Below, piece by piece: positions 1-7,986 of a stretch of DNA of 64,000 nt. Origin of the DNA: Flavobacterium limnosediminis JC2902 (lineage in GTDB: Bacteria > Bacteroidota > Bacteroidia > Flavobacteriales > Flavobacteriaceae); the NCBI RefSeq assembly GCF_000498535.1, contig NZ_AVGG01000003.1, forward strand, positions 124,001-188,000. The letters are read 5' to 3'. A program made the position numbers and the translations under genes. Within the stretch, counting starts at the first letter, position 1. Each line of letters opens with the position of its first letter. The notes below the pieces were generated by a model. The model saw nothing but the letters and a program-made list of their open reading frames with translations. It ran no database searches and was not told where the DNA came from.

Positions 1-717
1 CGCGCCATTGAAAACGGTGTGCCGCAACGTCCCATATTAGTTGGTTCTGCCAATCCGAATTACACGCCGTTAAATCAGATTTCACCCTATCTGGAAAAAG
101 CGGTTTTAACTAATGAAGATCCGTCCTTTTTCCGTCACCGCGGCTTTATTAACGAAGCTTTCAAACAGTCGATTGTAAAAAACATAAAAACCAAGAAATT
201 TTCCCGTGGTGCGAGTACCATCAGCATGCAATTGGTCAAAAATGTGTTCCTGACGAGAGAAAAAACGCTTTCGCGGAAACTGGAAGAAATCCTGTTGGTG
301 TACATTTTGGAAAACAACCGCATCGCTTCCAAATCGCGTATGCTGGAAGTGTATTTCAACGTAATCGAATGGGGTCCGAACGTGTATGGTATCGCCGAAG
401 CGGCACAATTCTATTTCCAGAAAAGACCGGGTGACTTAACCCTGAACGAATGCTTGTATCTGGCTTCCATCGTACCAAAACCGAAGAAATTCATGTGGCA
501 ATTCGACAACGAAGGAAATCAGAAACCGTATGCACGAAAAAATCAGAACTTTATTAAAAACCTGATGCTGCGTCGGGCGTTAATTTTTCCTGAGGACACG
601 GTGGGACAATCGGTTCCGATAAACATTTCCGGTCATGCCCGTTCGTTTTTAAAACTGAAAGTCGTTCAGGATTCGATTCCGACGGAAACGCAATTGGCGG
701 ATGAGTTTGATTTTTAA
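1..717 (+). CDS. Peptidoglycan glycosyltransferase (GT51) domain protein, 5' truncated by window
   Basis: The reading frame is open from base 1, so the true start lies upstream. It matches the family 51 glycosyltransferase domain of class A penicillin-binding proteins, which polymerises lipid II into glycan strands in the periplasm. Visible motifs are the catalytic-Glu region EDPSFFRHRGF, then RGASTISMQLVKN, RKLEEILLVYILE and YFNVIEWGPNVYGIAEAA. The protein ends about 80 residues after the last motif with no transpeptidase domain, so this is a transglycosylase-only protein, as is common in Flavobacteriia. I cannot see the membrane anchor or upstream neighbours. The next gene is convergent. 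Confidence 0.88.
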   Translation, partial: RAIENGVPQRPILVGSANPNYTPLNQISPYLEKAVLTNEDPSFFRHRGFINEAFKQSIVKNIKTKKFSRGASTISMQLVKNVFLTREKTLSRKLEEILLVYILENNRIASKSRMLEVYFNVIEWGPNVYGIAEAAQFYFQKRPGDLTLNECLYLASIVPKPKKFMWQFDNEGNQKPYARKNQNFIKNLMLRRALIFPEDTVGQSVPINISGHARSFLKLKVVQDSIPTETQLADEFDF

Positions 718-720
718 GGA

Positions 721-757
721 AAGGTGCTAAGGCGCTGAGAGGCTAAGGTTCTAAGGT
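721..757. repeat. Short-period (about 8-nt) degenerate repeat after the transglycosylase stop
   Basis: Directly after the stop codon come tandem variants of a GCTAAGGY/CTGAGAGG unit (ctaaggcgctgagaggctaaggttctaagg). The same vocabulary recurs at 11153-11196 and 11260-11309. No ORF uses it. The rest of 718-860 is a convergent intergenic gap with one more weak copy near 812-830. Confidence 0.6.
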
Positions 758-860
758 TTTATAGGTACTTTATGTGAAAATAATTTAGCCACAAAGCGCA
801 CTAAGAAGTTGTAAGGTTCCAATGTGTGTTTCTTAAAACCCCGTTATCAGCATACCATTA

Positions 861-1610
861 TTATTTAAAATTTCGGAGAAAATCATCCTTATAAGTCGGA
901 GAAACTTCAATTTCCGCACCGTCATTCAGCATAATCGAACCACCTTTATTGTACGATTTTACGAAGTTGATGTTGATGATATGCGATTTGTGTACGCGTA
1001 AAAATGGAAAAGGCAATATCTCCGAAAAATGCTTCAGAAAACGACACACCATTTTCTTGCTTCCGTCGGATAAATACAAATCGGTGAAATTCCCGTTTCC
1101 GCGCAAGCGTACAATTTCTTCCATTTTCACCACTTCAAAACCTTCTAAGGTAGGCAAAATCACCTGTTGTTTTTCGGGTTTGGTTTCGCGGAAATTCTCT
1201 ACGATGATTCGGTTCCGATTGAAGAGTTCGTTGTTTAAGATATGCTGCTGTACTTTATTGACCGCGACTATCAATTCTTCGATACTGATCGGTTTCAACA
1301 GATAATAGGCCGCACTTTGGTTTAAGGCTTTCAGCGAATATTCCGAGAAAGCGGTCACGAAAATCGTTTCGAACTGCAAATCCTTACAGGCTTCCAACAC
1401 GTCAAAGGCATTTCCGAAAGGCATCTCCACATCCAGAAAAACCAATTGTGGCGATACTTCATGTAACAACGGAACGGCTTCTTTAATGTTTTGCGCTTCA
1501 CCGACAATTTCCACCTGTGGGCAGTATTTACTCAAATAATTTTTAAGTACTTCGCGGGCAGCCACTTCGTCTTCCACAATTACGGCGCGTATTTTCTGTA
1601 AGGTCATCAT
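861..1610 (-). CDS. LytTR-family DNA-binding response regulator
   Basis: An N-terminal receiver domain (about residues 8-125) has the acidic pair ED in IVEDE, phospho-acceptor Asp60 in VFLDVEMP, Thr in FVTAF and Lys in LLKP. A C-terminal LytTR domain (about 150-249) carries the conserved RGNGNFTDLYL and FLRVHKSHIININ signatures. It should bind DNA as a dimer when phosphorylated by the kinase encoded just upstream, whose stop overlaps this start by 4 bases. The translation begins MM, so either Met could be the start. A 9-bp direct repeat at 3488-3517 has the spacing expected for its binding site (inference). Confidence 0.93.
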   Translation of the reverse strand: MMTLQKIRAVIVEDEVAAREVLKNYLSKYCPQVEIVGEAQNIKEAVPLLHEVSPQLVFLDVEMPFGNAFDVLEACKDLQFETIFVTAFSEYSLKALNQSAAYYLLKPISIEELIVAVNKVQQHILNNELFNRNRIIVENFRETKPEKQQVILPTLEGFEVVKMEEIVRLRGNGNFTDLYLSDGSKKMVCRFLKHFSEILPFPFLRVHKSHIININFVKSYNKGGSIMLNDGAEIEVSPTYKDDFLRNFK

Positions 1611-3430
1611 GGTTTATCAAGTAAAGGAAACGTGATTTCTACTAAAGTTCCGGTCGTTCCGCTGTTTTTCTCGGTGACAGAAAAAGCGATATTCGATTTG
1701 TACAATTCGTTCAGCAGGCTGATGCGCTCTTTTGTATTGGTCAAACCACGTGACTGGTGCACTTTCTGGTTTCGGGTTTTGAGTTCGGCGCTTTTGGTTA
1801 AACCGATGCCGTCATCGTCTATCACAACCGAAATTTTATTGTTCTTTACACCGAAGCGCAACTGCAACATCCCTTTTGTTTCCCTATAACGCAAACCGTG
1901 CCAGATCGCATTTTCAAGATGTGGCTGAATGAGCATGTTCGGAACAAAAGTCGTTTCGGTATCGAGATGCTCATCGACTATAATTTCATAATCGAATTTA
2001 TCCTGAAAACGCAAATGTTCCAAGTCCAGGTATTTCTTCAGTTGTTCTATTTCACTGTTCAGACTGATGAAATCCTTATTGGAGTTTTCCATCATGTTGC
2101 GCATCAGGTGCGAATATGAAGTCAGGTACTTATTGGCTTCCAGTTCCTTATTCTGCGAAATGAATTGATTGACACTGTTAAGACTGTTGAAAATAAAATG
2201 CGGATTCATCTCTCGGCGTAACGACTGCAGCGCAATTTCCTTGTTTTTGGTTTTGATGGAATACAGCGCTTTGACAATCAATCCGAAAAGCAACAATAAT
2301 AGACCGATAGATCCCATCAGAAAATAATTGAAGGTGTTTTTCTTGGAAATCAGTTCGTCTTTCAGGGCTTTTTCTTTCTCTAACTGTCGGATTTTTTCTT
2401 CCGTGACTTGGAAGGTTTTCCCATCAATCAGCGAACTGTCGTTTTTGATCAGCTTATCGAAATTCTGAAAAAACTGTTCGTACAAGGCGATGCTTTCCTT
2501 GTCTTTTCCGTTCGATTTATAATAGTGAAGTAATTGTGTCAGGCTGTTTTTAACCTCAGCGGTTTTGCCTTGTTCTGTTGCCAAAGCGTAGGCTTGCTTT
2601 AGAGCTGAAATCGCTTTTTCGGGTTCATTTTTCTTGAAATAAATTGTCGCTAACTCCTGCAATTGCTTTATTTGCGTATCAAAATCGTTTTTATCCTGAG
2701 CTTCCGTCAGTAATTTTTGGTTGATAGCAATCGCCTTGTCAAACTGATTGTCGGAGGCATAGACTTTCGCAATTTCGCTTTTCAGTTTTACGACTTCTTC
2801 CGGCTTGTCTTTCGAATAGGAAATCGCTTTTTCATAGCTCTCGATGGCGACTTCCTTGTTCTTCTGTTGCAGACTTACCTCGGCCTGTTGCACATACGCA
2901 TCGGCAACTTCGGCTTTCTTATCTTCTTTCTCCAATAGCTGGATATTCGATTTATTGTAGGCCGCCTGTGCCGCAGGGTTGTTCGCGCTGCGCAAACGGT
3001 TCGCATCATTTTGGTTAACCTGCTCGTAACTTTTATCCATAGAAGCTGCACTGGCCGCTTCATAATTTTTAATGGCAGAACTGACTTTATTCTGCGCTTC
3101 CTGAACTTTCGCTAAATTTCGGGTAACACGGGTTTTATCTGCCTTTCGGTTTAATTTGGTATAACTGACCAATGCTTTTTTCAGATACTCTTCACCTTTG
3201 GCATAATCTCCCTTATCGATAAATCCCTGCGCGAGATTTTCATAATTTTTGGCAATTTTCAGTTCGTCATTGGCATCTAACGATTCTTTTAAGTCGTCTG
3301 CCGCTTTACTGATTTTGGAAACCGAAGCTTTTTTGCTTTTTGAAACAGGTTTAATGGTGTCCTGAGCCGAAGCTTCCATACCGAAAGCCAGCATCAAAAT
3401 CCATCCTAAAACCATTCCTTTCAACCGCAT
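1607..3430 (-). CDS. Sensor histidine kinase with TPR repeats (LytS/His_kinase type)
   Basis: Residues 1-22 are a signal peptide or N-terminal anchor. About 60-330 are helical TPR-like repeats, presumably periplasmic. A transmembrane segment follows at about 366-390 (FLMGSIGLLLLLFGLIV), then a His_kinase domain with phospho-acceptor His411 in REMNPHFIFNSLNS and a HATPase domain (IDDDGIGL, SRGLTNTKERI). It is the cognate kinase of the overlapping downstream LytTR regulator. The periplasmic TPR face suggests sensing of a peptide or protein partner (inference). It is divergent from the operon starting at 3582. Confidence 0.92.
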   Translation of the reverse strand: MRLKGMVLGWILMLAFGMEASAQDTIKPVSKSKKASVSKISKAADDLKESLDANDELKIAKNYENLAQGFIDKGDYAKGEEYLKKALVSYTKLNRKADKTRVTRNLAKVQEAQNKVSSAIKNYEAASAASMDKSYEQVNQNDANRLRSANNPAAQAAYNKSNIQLLEKEDKKAEVADAYVQQAEVSLQQKNKEVAIESYEKAISYSKDKPEEVVKLKSEIAKVYASDNQFDKAIAINQKLLTEAQDKNDFDTQIKQLQELATIYFKKNEPEKAISALKQAYALATEQGKTAEVKNSLTQLLHYYKSNGKDKESIALYEQFFQNFDKLIKNDSSLIDGKTFQVTEEKIRQLEKEKALKDELISKKNTFNYFLMGSIGLLLLLFGLIVKALYSIKTKNKEIALQSLRREMNPHFIFNSLNSVNQFISQNKELEANKYLTSYSHLMRNMMENSNKDFISLNSEIEQLKKYLDLEHLRFQDKFDYEIIVDEHLDTETTFVPNMLIQPHLENAIWHGLRYRETKGMLQLRFGVKNNKISVVIDDDGIGLTKSAELKTRNQKVHQSRGLTNTKERISLLNELYKSNIAFSVTEKNSGTTGTLVEITFPLLDKP

Positions 3431-3487
3431 ATGATTCGTATTTATTTCTAAATGTAAAGTAAATTATTTTAAAACGCTTTTCCTAAT

Positions 3488-3517
3488 CGTTTCACCAAGT
3501 CAAAACCCCGTTTCACC
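3488..3517. promoter_or_regulatory. Putative LytTR operator: two perfect 9-bp direct repeats, 12-bp spacer
   Basis: CGTTTCACC occurs at 3488-3496 and again at 3509-3517, a 21-bp period. LytTR regulators such as AgrA are known to bind 9-bp direct repeats about two helical turns apart. The pair sits in the divergent gap between the kinase/LytTR operon and the operon beginning at 3582, about 32 bp upstream of a TAnnTTTG element that has no good -33 box, as expected for an activator site. Assignment to this regulator is inference. Confidence 0.55.
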
Positions 3518-3548
3518 CATTCTGCAAAAAACGCAGGCTTTCTCTGAA

Positions 3549-3556
3549 TAATTTTG
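3549..3556 (+). promoter_or_regulatory. Bacteroidota -7 promoter element (TAATTTTG)
   Basis: Exact match to TAnnTTTG, 25 bases before the ATG of the toroid-protein gene. No TTTG is seen about 19 bp upstream, so the promoter may need an activator. Confidence 0.5.
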
Positions 3557-3581
3557 AGATATAATCATAAAACGTAAAGCC

Positions 3582-4886
3582 ATGAAAACGGAAAATCTTT
3601 TAATAGCATTGAGTGCAACCGCATTAGTTTCGGGTGTGATTCTGAAAGACAAAATCATGCCGAATAACAAATACATCATGAACTATGAAAAACCCGCCAC
3701 CGAAGAAAAACCCTGTGTATTTATGTCGGTCATGGGCGAACAATCGGTGACCGGTTACAACACTTACAAAAAGGATTCCAAAAATACATCGGCCATAACC
3801 CAAGGGGAAAACTGGCTGATTAAAGCACAAAACAAAGACGGTGGTTGGGGTGCCGGTTCGCACAGCAATCAGGGAGAAATGAATCCGCATGCCGTAAGCT
3901 CGGATCCCGCTACAACAGCAATGGCAGCGATGGCATTGTACCGTTGCGGTTATACCGTGGAAAAAGGTGCTTACAAGCAAAAACTTTCCGAAGCACTACA
4001 CTTCTTATTGAATGAAGTCGAAAAAAATAAAGACAACGAATTCATAACACAAGTACGCGGCACGCAAATCCAAACCAAATTGGGTCAGAATATCGATGCC
4101 GTACTTACCCTTCAATTCTTAAATCAGGTGGTTCCGACCTTATCGGATAAAAAATTGACGAAAAGAGTCGAAAACGCTATTCAGATTTGCGTCGACAAAA
4201 TCGAAAAATCCTATGAAGGTAGCGGAAAAGTTTCCGGCGCGGGATGGGCAGGCGTATTGCAATCGTCGTTTGCTAATTCCGGTTTGGAACAGGCAGCCAA
4301 AAACAAAAACATCAAAGTAAGCAAAGACAAAATGGAGGCCGCGCGAAATTATCAGAAAAGCAATTATGATGCGGACAACAATACCGCAAAAACCGAAGAC
4401 GGCGCTGGAATCATGCTGTATGCCGTGAGCAGTTCCGTAAGAGGAAGTGCCGCCGAAGCCAAAGAAGCGGAAACCGTGTTTGAAGAGGCAAAAGCATCGG
4501 GTAAAATTGATAAAAAAGCGACCTTAAACCGTGCTAATTTAGAGAAAATCGGCGTTCCGAAAGAAAAAGCGGCCAGTTATGAAGTAGCCGATAAAGTGTA
4601 CAAAGCCGCAAAAGTAAAGGCGATGGACAACAACGTGATGAATGGGTTCGGAAACAACGGCGGGGAAGAATTCCTGAGTTTCCTTCAGACCGGCGAATCG
4701 ATGATCGTAAAAAAAGACAACGACTGGAAAACCTGGTACGACAACGTTAGCGGTAAAATGATAAAAATCCAAAATCAGGACGGTAGCTGGAACGGACATC
4801 ACTGTATTACGAGTCCGGTCTTCTGTACTGCCACTTCCCTACTGATTTTAACCATAGAAAACGATATCAAAACATTGCAGCAATAA
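3582..4886 (+). CDS. Terpene-cyclase/prenyltransferase-fold repeat protein, function unknown
   Basis: A short N-terminal hydrophobic segment is followed by QW-type motifs of the alpha/alpha toroid fold: WLIKAQNKDGGWGAG at about 80-95 and IQNQDGSWNGHH near the C-terminus. These repeats build squalene/hopene cyclases, protein prenyltransferases and complement-like domains. At 434 residues it is shorter than a cyclase, and I see no DXDD catalytic motif, so a binding or structural role is as likely as an enzyme. The segment at about 250-350 is Lys/Ala/Glu-rich and probably helical. It is first in a tight operon: the VWA gene follows after 18 bases. Function not known to me. Confidence 0.7.
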   Translation: MKTENLLIALSATALVSGVILKDKIMPNNKYIMNYEKPATEEKPCVFMSVMGEQSVTGYNTYKKDSKNTSAITQGENWLIKAQNKDGGWGAGSHSNQGEMNPHAVSSDPATTAMAAMALYRCGYTVEKGAYKQKLSEALHFLLNEVEKNKDNEFITQVRGTQIQTKLGQNIDAVLTLQFLNQVVPTLSDKKLTKRVENAIQICVDKIEKSYEGSGKVSGAGWAGVLQSSFANSGLEQAAKNKNIKVSKDKMEAARNYQKSNYDADNNTAKTEDGAGIMLYAVSSSVRGSAAEAKEAETVFEEAKASGKIDKKATLNRANLEKIGVPKEKAASYEVADKVYKAAKVKAMDNNVMNGFGNNGGEEFLSFLQTGESMIVKKDNDWKTWYDNVSGKMIKIQNQDGSWNGHHCITSPVFCTATSLLILTIENDIKTLQQ

Positions 4887-4904
4887 CCCTAAAATACCAT
4901 ACCT

Positions 4905-6080
4905 ATGAAAACTACATTCATTATTTCCACCCTTTTTGCAACTGCACTCTCTTTTGCGAACTGCACTAATGCCAACAGTAACGCTAAAAATTACAGTATT
5001 ACAACATCAACCGCAGTTACAAAACCGACCAAAACCGAAAACACTAAGATTCAGGTAGCGATTCTTCTGGACACATCCAACAGCATGGACGGTTTGATCG
5101 AACAGGCAAAATCCCGTTTGTGGAATATCGTCAATACGCTAACCACACTGAAATATCATGGCAAAACACCTGATATTGAAATCGGTTTGTACGAATATGG
5201 GAATGACGGGCTTTCACAACAATCCAATTACATCCGACAAGTAGCACCGTTGACAACCGATCTGGATCTGATTTCCGAAAAACTGTTCTCCTTACGCACC
5301 AACGGTGGTTCCGAATACTGCGGTGCCGTAATTACCGATGCGACCAAACAACTGAATTGGGGCAAAGACAAGTCGAGCATGAAACTGATTTACATTGCCG
5401 GAAATGAACCGTTTAATCAGGGCGGCATCAATTACAGGGAAGCCATCAGCGATGCGGTACACAATGACATTTACATCAATACCATTTTCTGCGGAAATCA
5501 GGAAGAAGGGATTCGAACCTTCTGGAAAGACGGCGCCGATGCCGGAAAGGGAAAATACTTCAACATCGATTCGAATCGGGCGGTATTGTACATTGCCACG
5601 CCTTATGATGTTCGTATTTCGGAATGCAATGCCAAAATCAACGAAACCTATATCAGTTACGGTGTCAAAGGTGCGGAAAAGAAGAGAAATCAGGAAATGC
5701 AGGACAGTAATGCACAAGGGGTTTCCGCTGCCAACTATACCGAACGCGCGGTGAGTAAATCGAAAGCAGCCTATAAAAATGACAGTTGGGATCTGATCGA
5801 TAAAGTAAAAGAAGACAAAGAAGCGGTTACCAAACTGAAAAAAGAAGAATTGCCAAAGGAACTGCAAAACAAATCAGCAGCCGAAATAAAAGCCTATGTA
5901 GAGAAAAAAGGTAAAGAACGTGAAGCCATCCAGAAAGAAATCGGCGAACTGGCCAAAAAACGTCAGGCGTATATTGATGCCGAAACTAAAAAATCAAAAT
6001 CACAGGACGATTTGGGAAATGCCATCAGCACTTCGGTGATTGCTTTTGCGAAAGTTAAGGGATATACGGTGGAAAAGTAA
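4905..6080 (+). CDS. VWA-domain protein, exported
   Basis: The N-terminus looks like a lipoprotein signal (SFANCTN, candidate lipid-anchored Cys at about 20). A von Willebrand A domain follows (about 48-240) with an intact MIDAS start DTSNS (DxSxS) and later Thr/Asp residues (LRTNGGSEYCG, IYIAGNEPF). The C-terminal third is a long charged coiled-coil-like segment rich in Lys/Glu/Ala. VWA domains bind metal and partner proteins, so with the toroid protein before it and the DUF4139 protein 39 bases after it this may be a periplasmic or surface assembly (inference). Confidence 0.8.
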   Translation: MKTTFIISTLFATALSFANCTNANSNAKNYSITTSTAVTKPTKTENTKIQVAILLDTSNSMDGLIEQAKSRLWNIVNTLTTLKYHGKTPDIEIGLYEYGNDGLSQQSNYIRQVAPLTTDLDLISEKLFSLRTNGGSEYCGAVITDATKQLNWGKDKSSMKLIYIAGNEPFNQGGINYREAISDAVHNDIYINTIFCGNQEEGIRTFWKDGADAGKGKYFNIDSNRAVLYIATPYDVRISECNAKINETYISYGVKGAEKKRNQEMQDSNAQGVSAANYTERAVSKSKAAYKNDSWDLIDKVKEDKEAVTKLKKEELPKELQNKSAAEIKAYVEKKGKEREAIQKEIGELAKKRQAYIDAETKKSKSQDDLGNAISTSVIAFAKVKGYTVEK

Positions 6081-6119
6081 AAGCAAATTCTTACTTTTAT
6101 CACAACAAAATTCATTTAT

Positions 6120-7922
6120 ATGAAACAGTATTTTTCAGCATTGCTGATTTTAGCTACAGGAACCCTATTTGCCCAGAAACCGATTTTTACCAATGCCAAA
6201 GTAAAATCGGCCACCGTTTATTTTAATGCGGCGGAAATTTCGCAAAACACGACTGTAAATCTTCCCGCAGGGACCAGTGAAATTGTGGTGAAAAATGTGG
6301 CAAATTTCCTCAACGAAAGTTCGGTGCAGATTGGCGCACCGTCAACCATAACCGTGCTTTCGGTGCAGTTTACGAACGATTATATTTCCGAATATGATGC
6401 TGATGGAAACTCTCCGGCGATTAAAACGGTAAAAGACAGTATACTGTTGGTGGAAAAAGAGATTGACAAAGTCATTAACATGAAAAATTCCGAAAACAAA
6501 ACCATTGAACTTTTGGACAAAAACCAACAGGTCTTCGGTCAAAATTCAGGTTTAAGTGTAGCAGAACTGATGAAAATGGTCGAATACTACAAAGCCAAAC
6601 GTACCGAAATCAGTAACAATGTAAATACGCTAACTGAAAAAGAGGAAAAACTGAATAAAACATTGGAACGTTTAAATAACAAACTGGAAATCAATACCGA
6701 AAAAGAAGAAAAAACATCGACAGGAAAATTGGTATTACAAGTAATGAATACCGTTGCCGGAAACGTTCCTTTGGAAATTTCGTATCTGACTAATAACGCG
6801 GGTTGGACACCCTTTTATGATTTGAGAGCGGACAATGTTGCCTCACCCATCAACATGATGTACAAGGCGCAAGTAATTCAAAATACGGGTGTCGACTGGA
6901 AAAAAGTAAAACTGACCTTGTCGAGTGGCATGCCCAATCAGAACAATCAGGCGCCGACCGTGAATCCTTGGTTTTTAAGATATTTAAACCCTCAGGCCGC
7001 AAATCCGAATGTAGTCCAATCTTTAAACGGAAGCGTGGCCGGATTGCAGGTGAATGCTCCTACCGGCCAGAAGACAAAAATCGTTTTGAGAGGCAATCGC
7101 TCTATTTCAGGAAACAGTCAGGCTTTAGTTGTTATTGACGGACAAATATCCACCGCTGAAATATTACAACAACTTCCACCCGAAACAATTAAGAGTACAA
7201 ACATTTTAAAAGGAGCACAAGGAGCTGCATTGTATGGCGATCAGGGTGTAAACGGAGTAATCGTGGTGACCACAAAACAAGGCATGGGTGATTACACCTC
7301 CATTTCTGAAAACCAACTCAACATTTCTTTCGACATCGACATTCCTTACGACATCGTATCCAACGGAAAGAAACACAGTGTGGCACTGAAAGAAATCAAA
7401 TTACCGGCTTCCTACAAGTATTATGCGGCACCGAAACTAGATAAAGAAGCCTTCCTTCTATCGGAAATTACAGATTACGGAAAATACAACCTCCTGAAAG
7501 GCGAAGCGAATATCATTTTTGAAGGTATATACGTTGGTAAAACATGGGTAAACCCGGGACAGACTTCCGATACGTTGAATCTGAGCATGGGGCGCGATAA
7601 AAAGGTGTCCATCAAACGGGAGAAAGTAGCGGATAAATCGGGAACGAAATTTTTATCATCTAAAAAAGAACAAACCTTCACTTACGATATTATTATCCGA
7701 AACAATAAAAAGGAAACTGCTTCCATTAAGGTAGAAGACCAGATCCCATTGAGTACCGATAAGGAAATTGAGATTGAAGTAAAAGACAAAGACGGAGCTA
7801 AAATGAATTCGGAAACCGGCTTACTTATTTGGGAGATCAGTTTAAAACCCAACGAAACCAAAAAAATCCGTTTGAGTTATCTGGTGAAATACCCGAAAGA
7901 CAAAACGATAGAAAATTTATAA
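6120..7922 (+). CDS. DUF4139 / mucoidy-inhibitor A-like protein with inserted TonB plug-like segment
   Basis: A signal peptide (to about 20, ending LFAQ) precedes an N-terminal DUF4140-like region, a coiled coil (about 100-205), and a DUF4139 beta region (ISYLTNNAGWTPFYDLRA). That region is interrupted at about 302-390 by a segment resembling the plug domain of SusC/RagA receptors: SLNGSVAGLQV, LVVIDG, STNILKGAQGAALYGDQGVNGVIVVTTKQG. DUF4139 sequence resumes (FDIDIPYDIVSNGKKH to the end). MuiA-type proteins are poorly characterised. The plug-like block may be a docking surface, since no barrel follows (inference). Last gene of the operon, with a terminator just after. Confidence 0.82.
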   Translation: MKQYFSALLILATGTLFAQKPIFTNAKVKSATVYFNAAEISQNTTVNLPAGTSEIVVKNVANFLNESSVQIGAPSTITVLSVQFTNDYISEYDADGNSPAIKTVKDSILLVEKEIDKVINMKNSENKTIELLDKNQQVFGQNSGLSVAELMKMVEYYKAKRTEISNNVNTLTEKEEKLNKTLERLNNKLEINTEKEEKTSTGKLVLQVMNTVAGNVPLEISYLTNNAGWTPFYDLRADNVASPINMMYKAQVIQNTGVDWKKVKLTLSSGMPNQNNQAPTVNPWFLRYLNPQAANPNVVQSLNGSVAGLQVNAPTGQKTKIVLRGNRSISGNSQALVVIDGQISTAEILQQLPPETIKSTNILKGAQGAALYGDQGVNGVIVVTTKQGMGDYTSISENQLNISFDIDIPYDIVSNGKKHSVALKEIKLPASYKYYAAPKLDKEAFLLSEITDYGKYNLLKGEANIIFEGIYVGKTWVNPGQTSDTLNLSMGRDKKVSIKREKVADKSGTKFLSSKKEQTFTYDIIIRNNKKETASIKVEDQIPLSTDKEIEIEVKDKDGAKMNSETGLLIWEISLKPNETKKIRLSYLVKYPKDKTIENL

Positions 7923-7928
7923 ATCAGC

Positions 7929-7957
7929 AATCCCGGCCAAGTGTCGGGATTTTTTTA
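7929..7957 (+). terminator. Rho-independent terminator of the three-gene operon
   Basis: AATCCCG/CGGGATT stem (7929-7935 with 945-951) followed by a T-run, seven bases after the DUF4139 stop. Confidence 0.85.
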
Positions 7958-7986
7958 TAAATTTATGACAATCAAACCCTTAAGCT

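Noticed and set aside
5292-5867. 191-residue minus-strand ORF under the VWA gene
   Set aside because: Lies antisense to an intact VWA domain; Phe/Ile-rich antisense reading, no start context.
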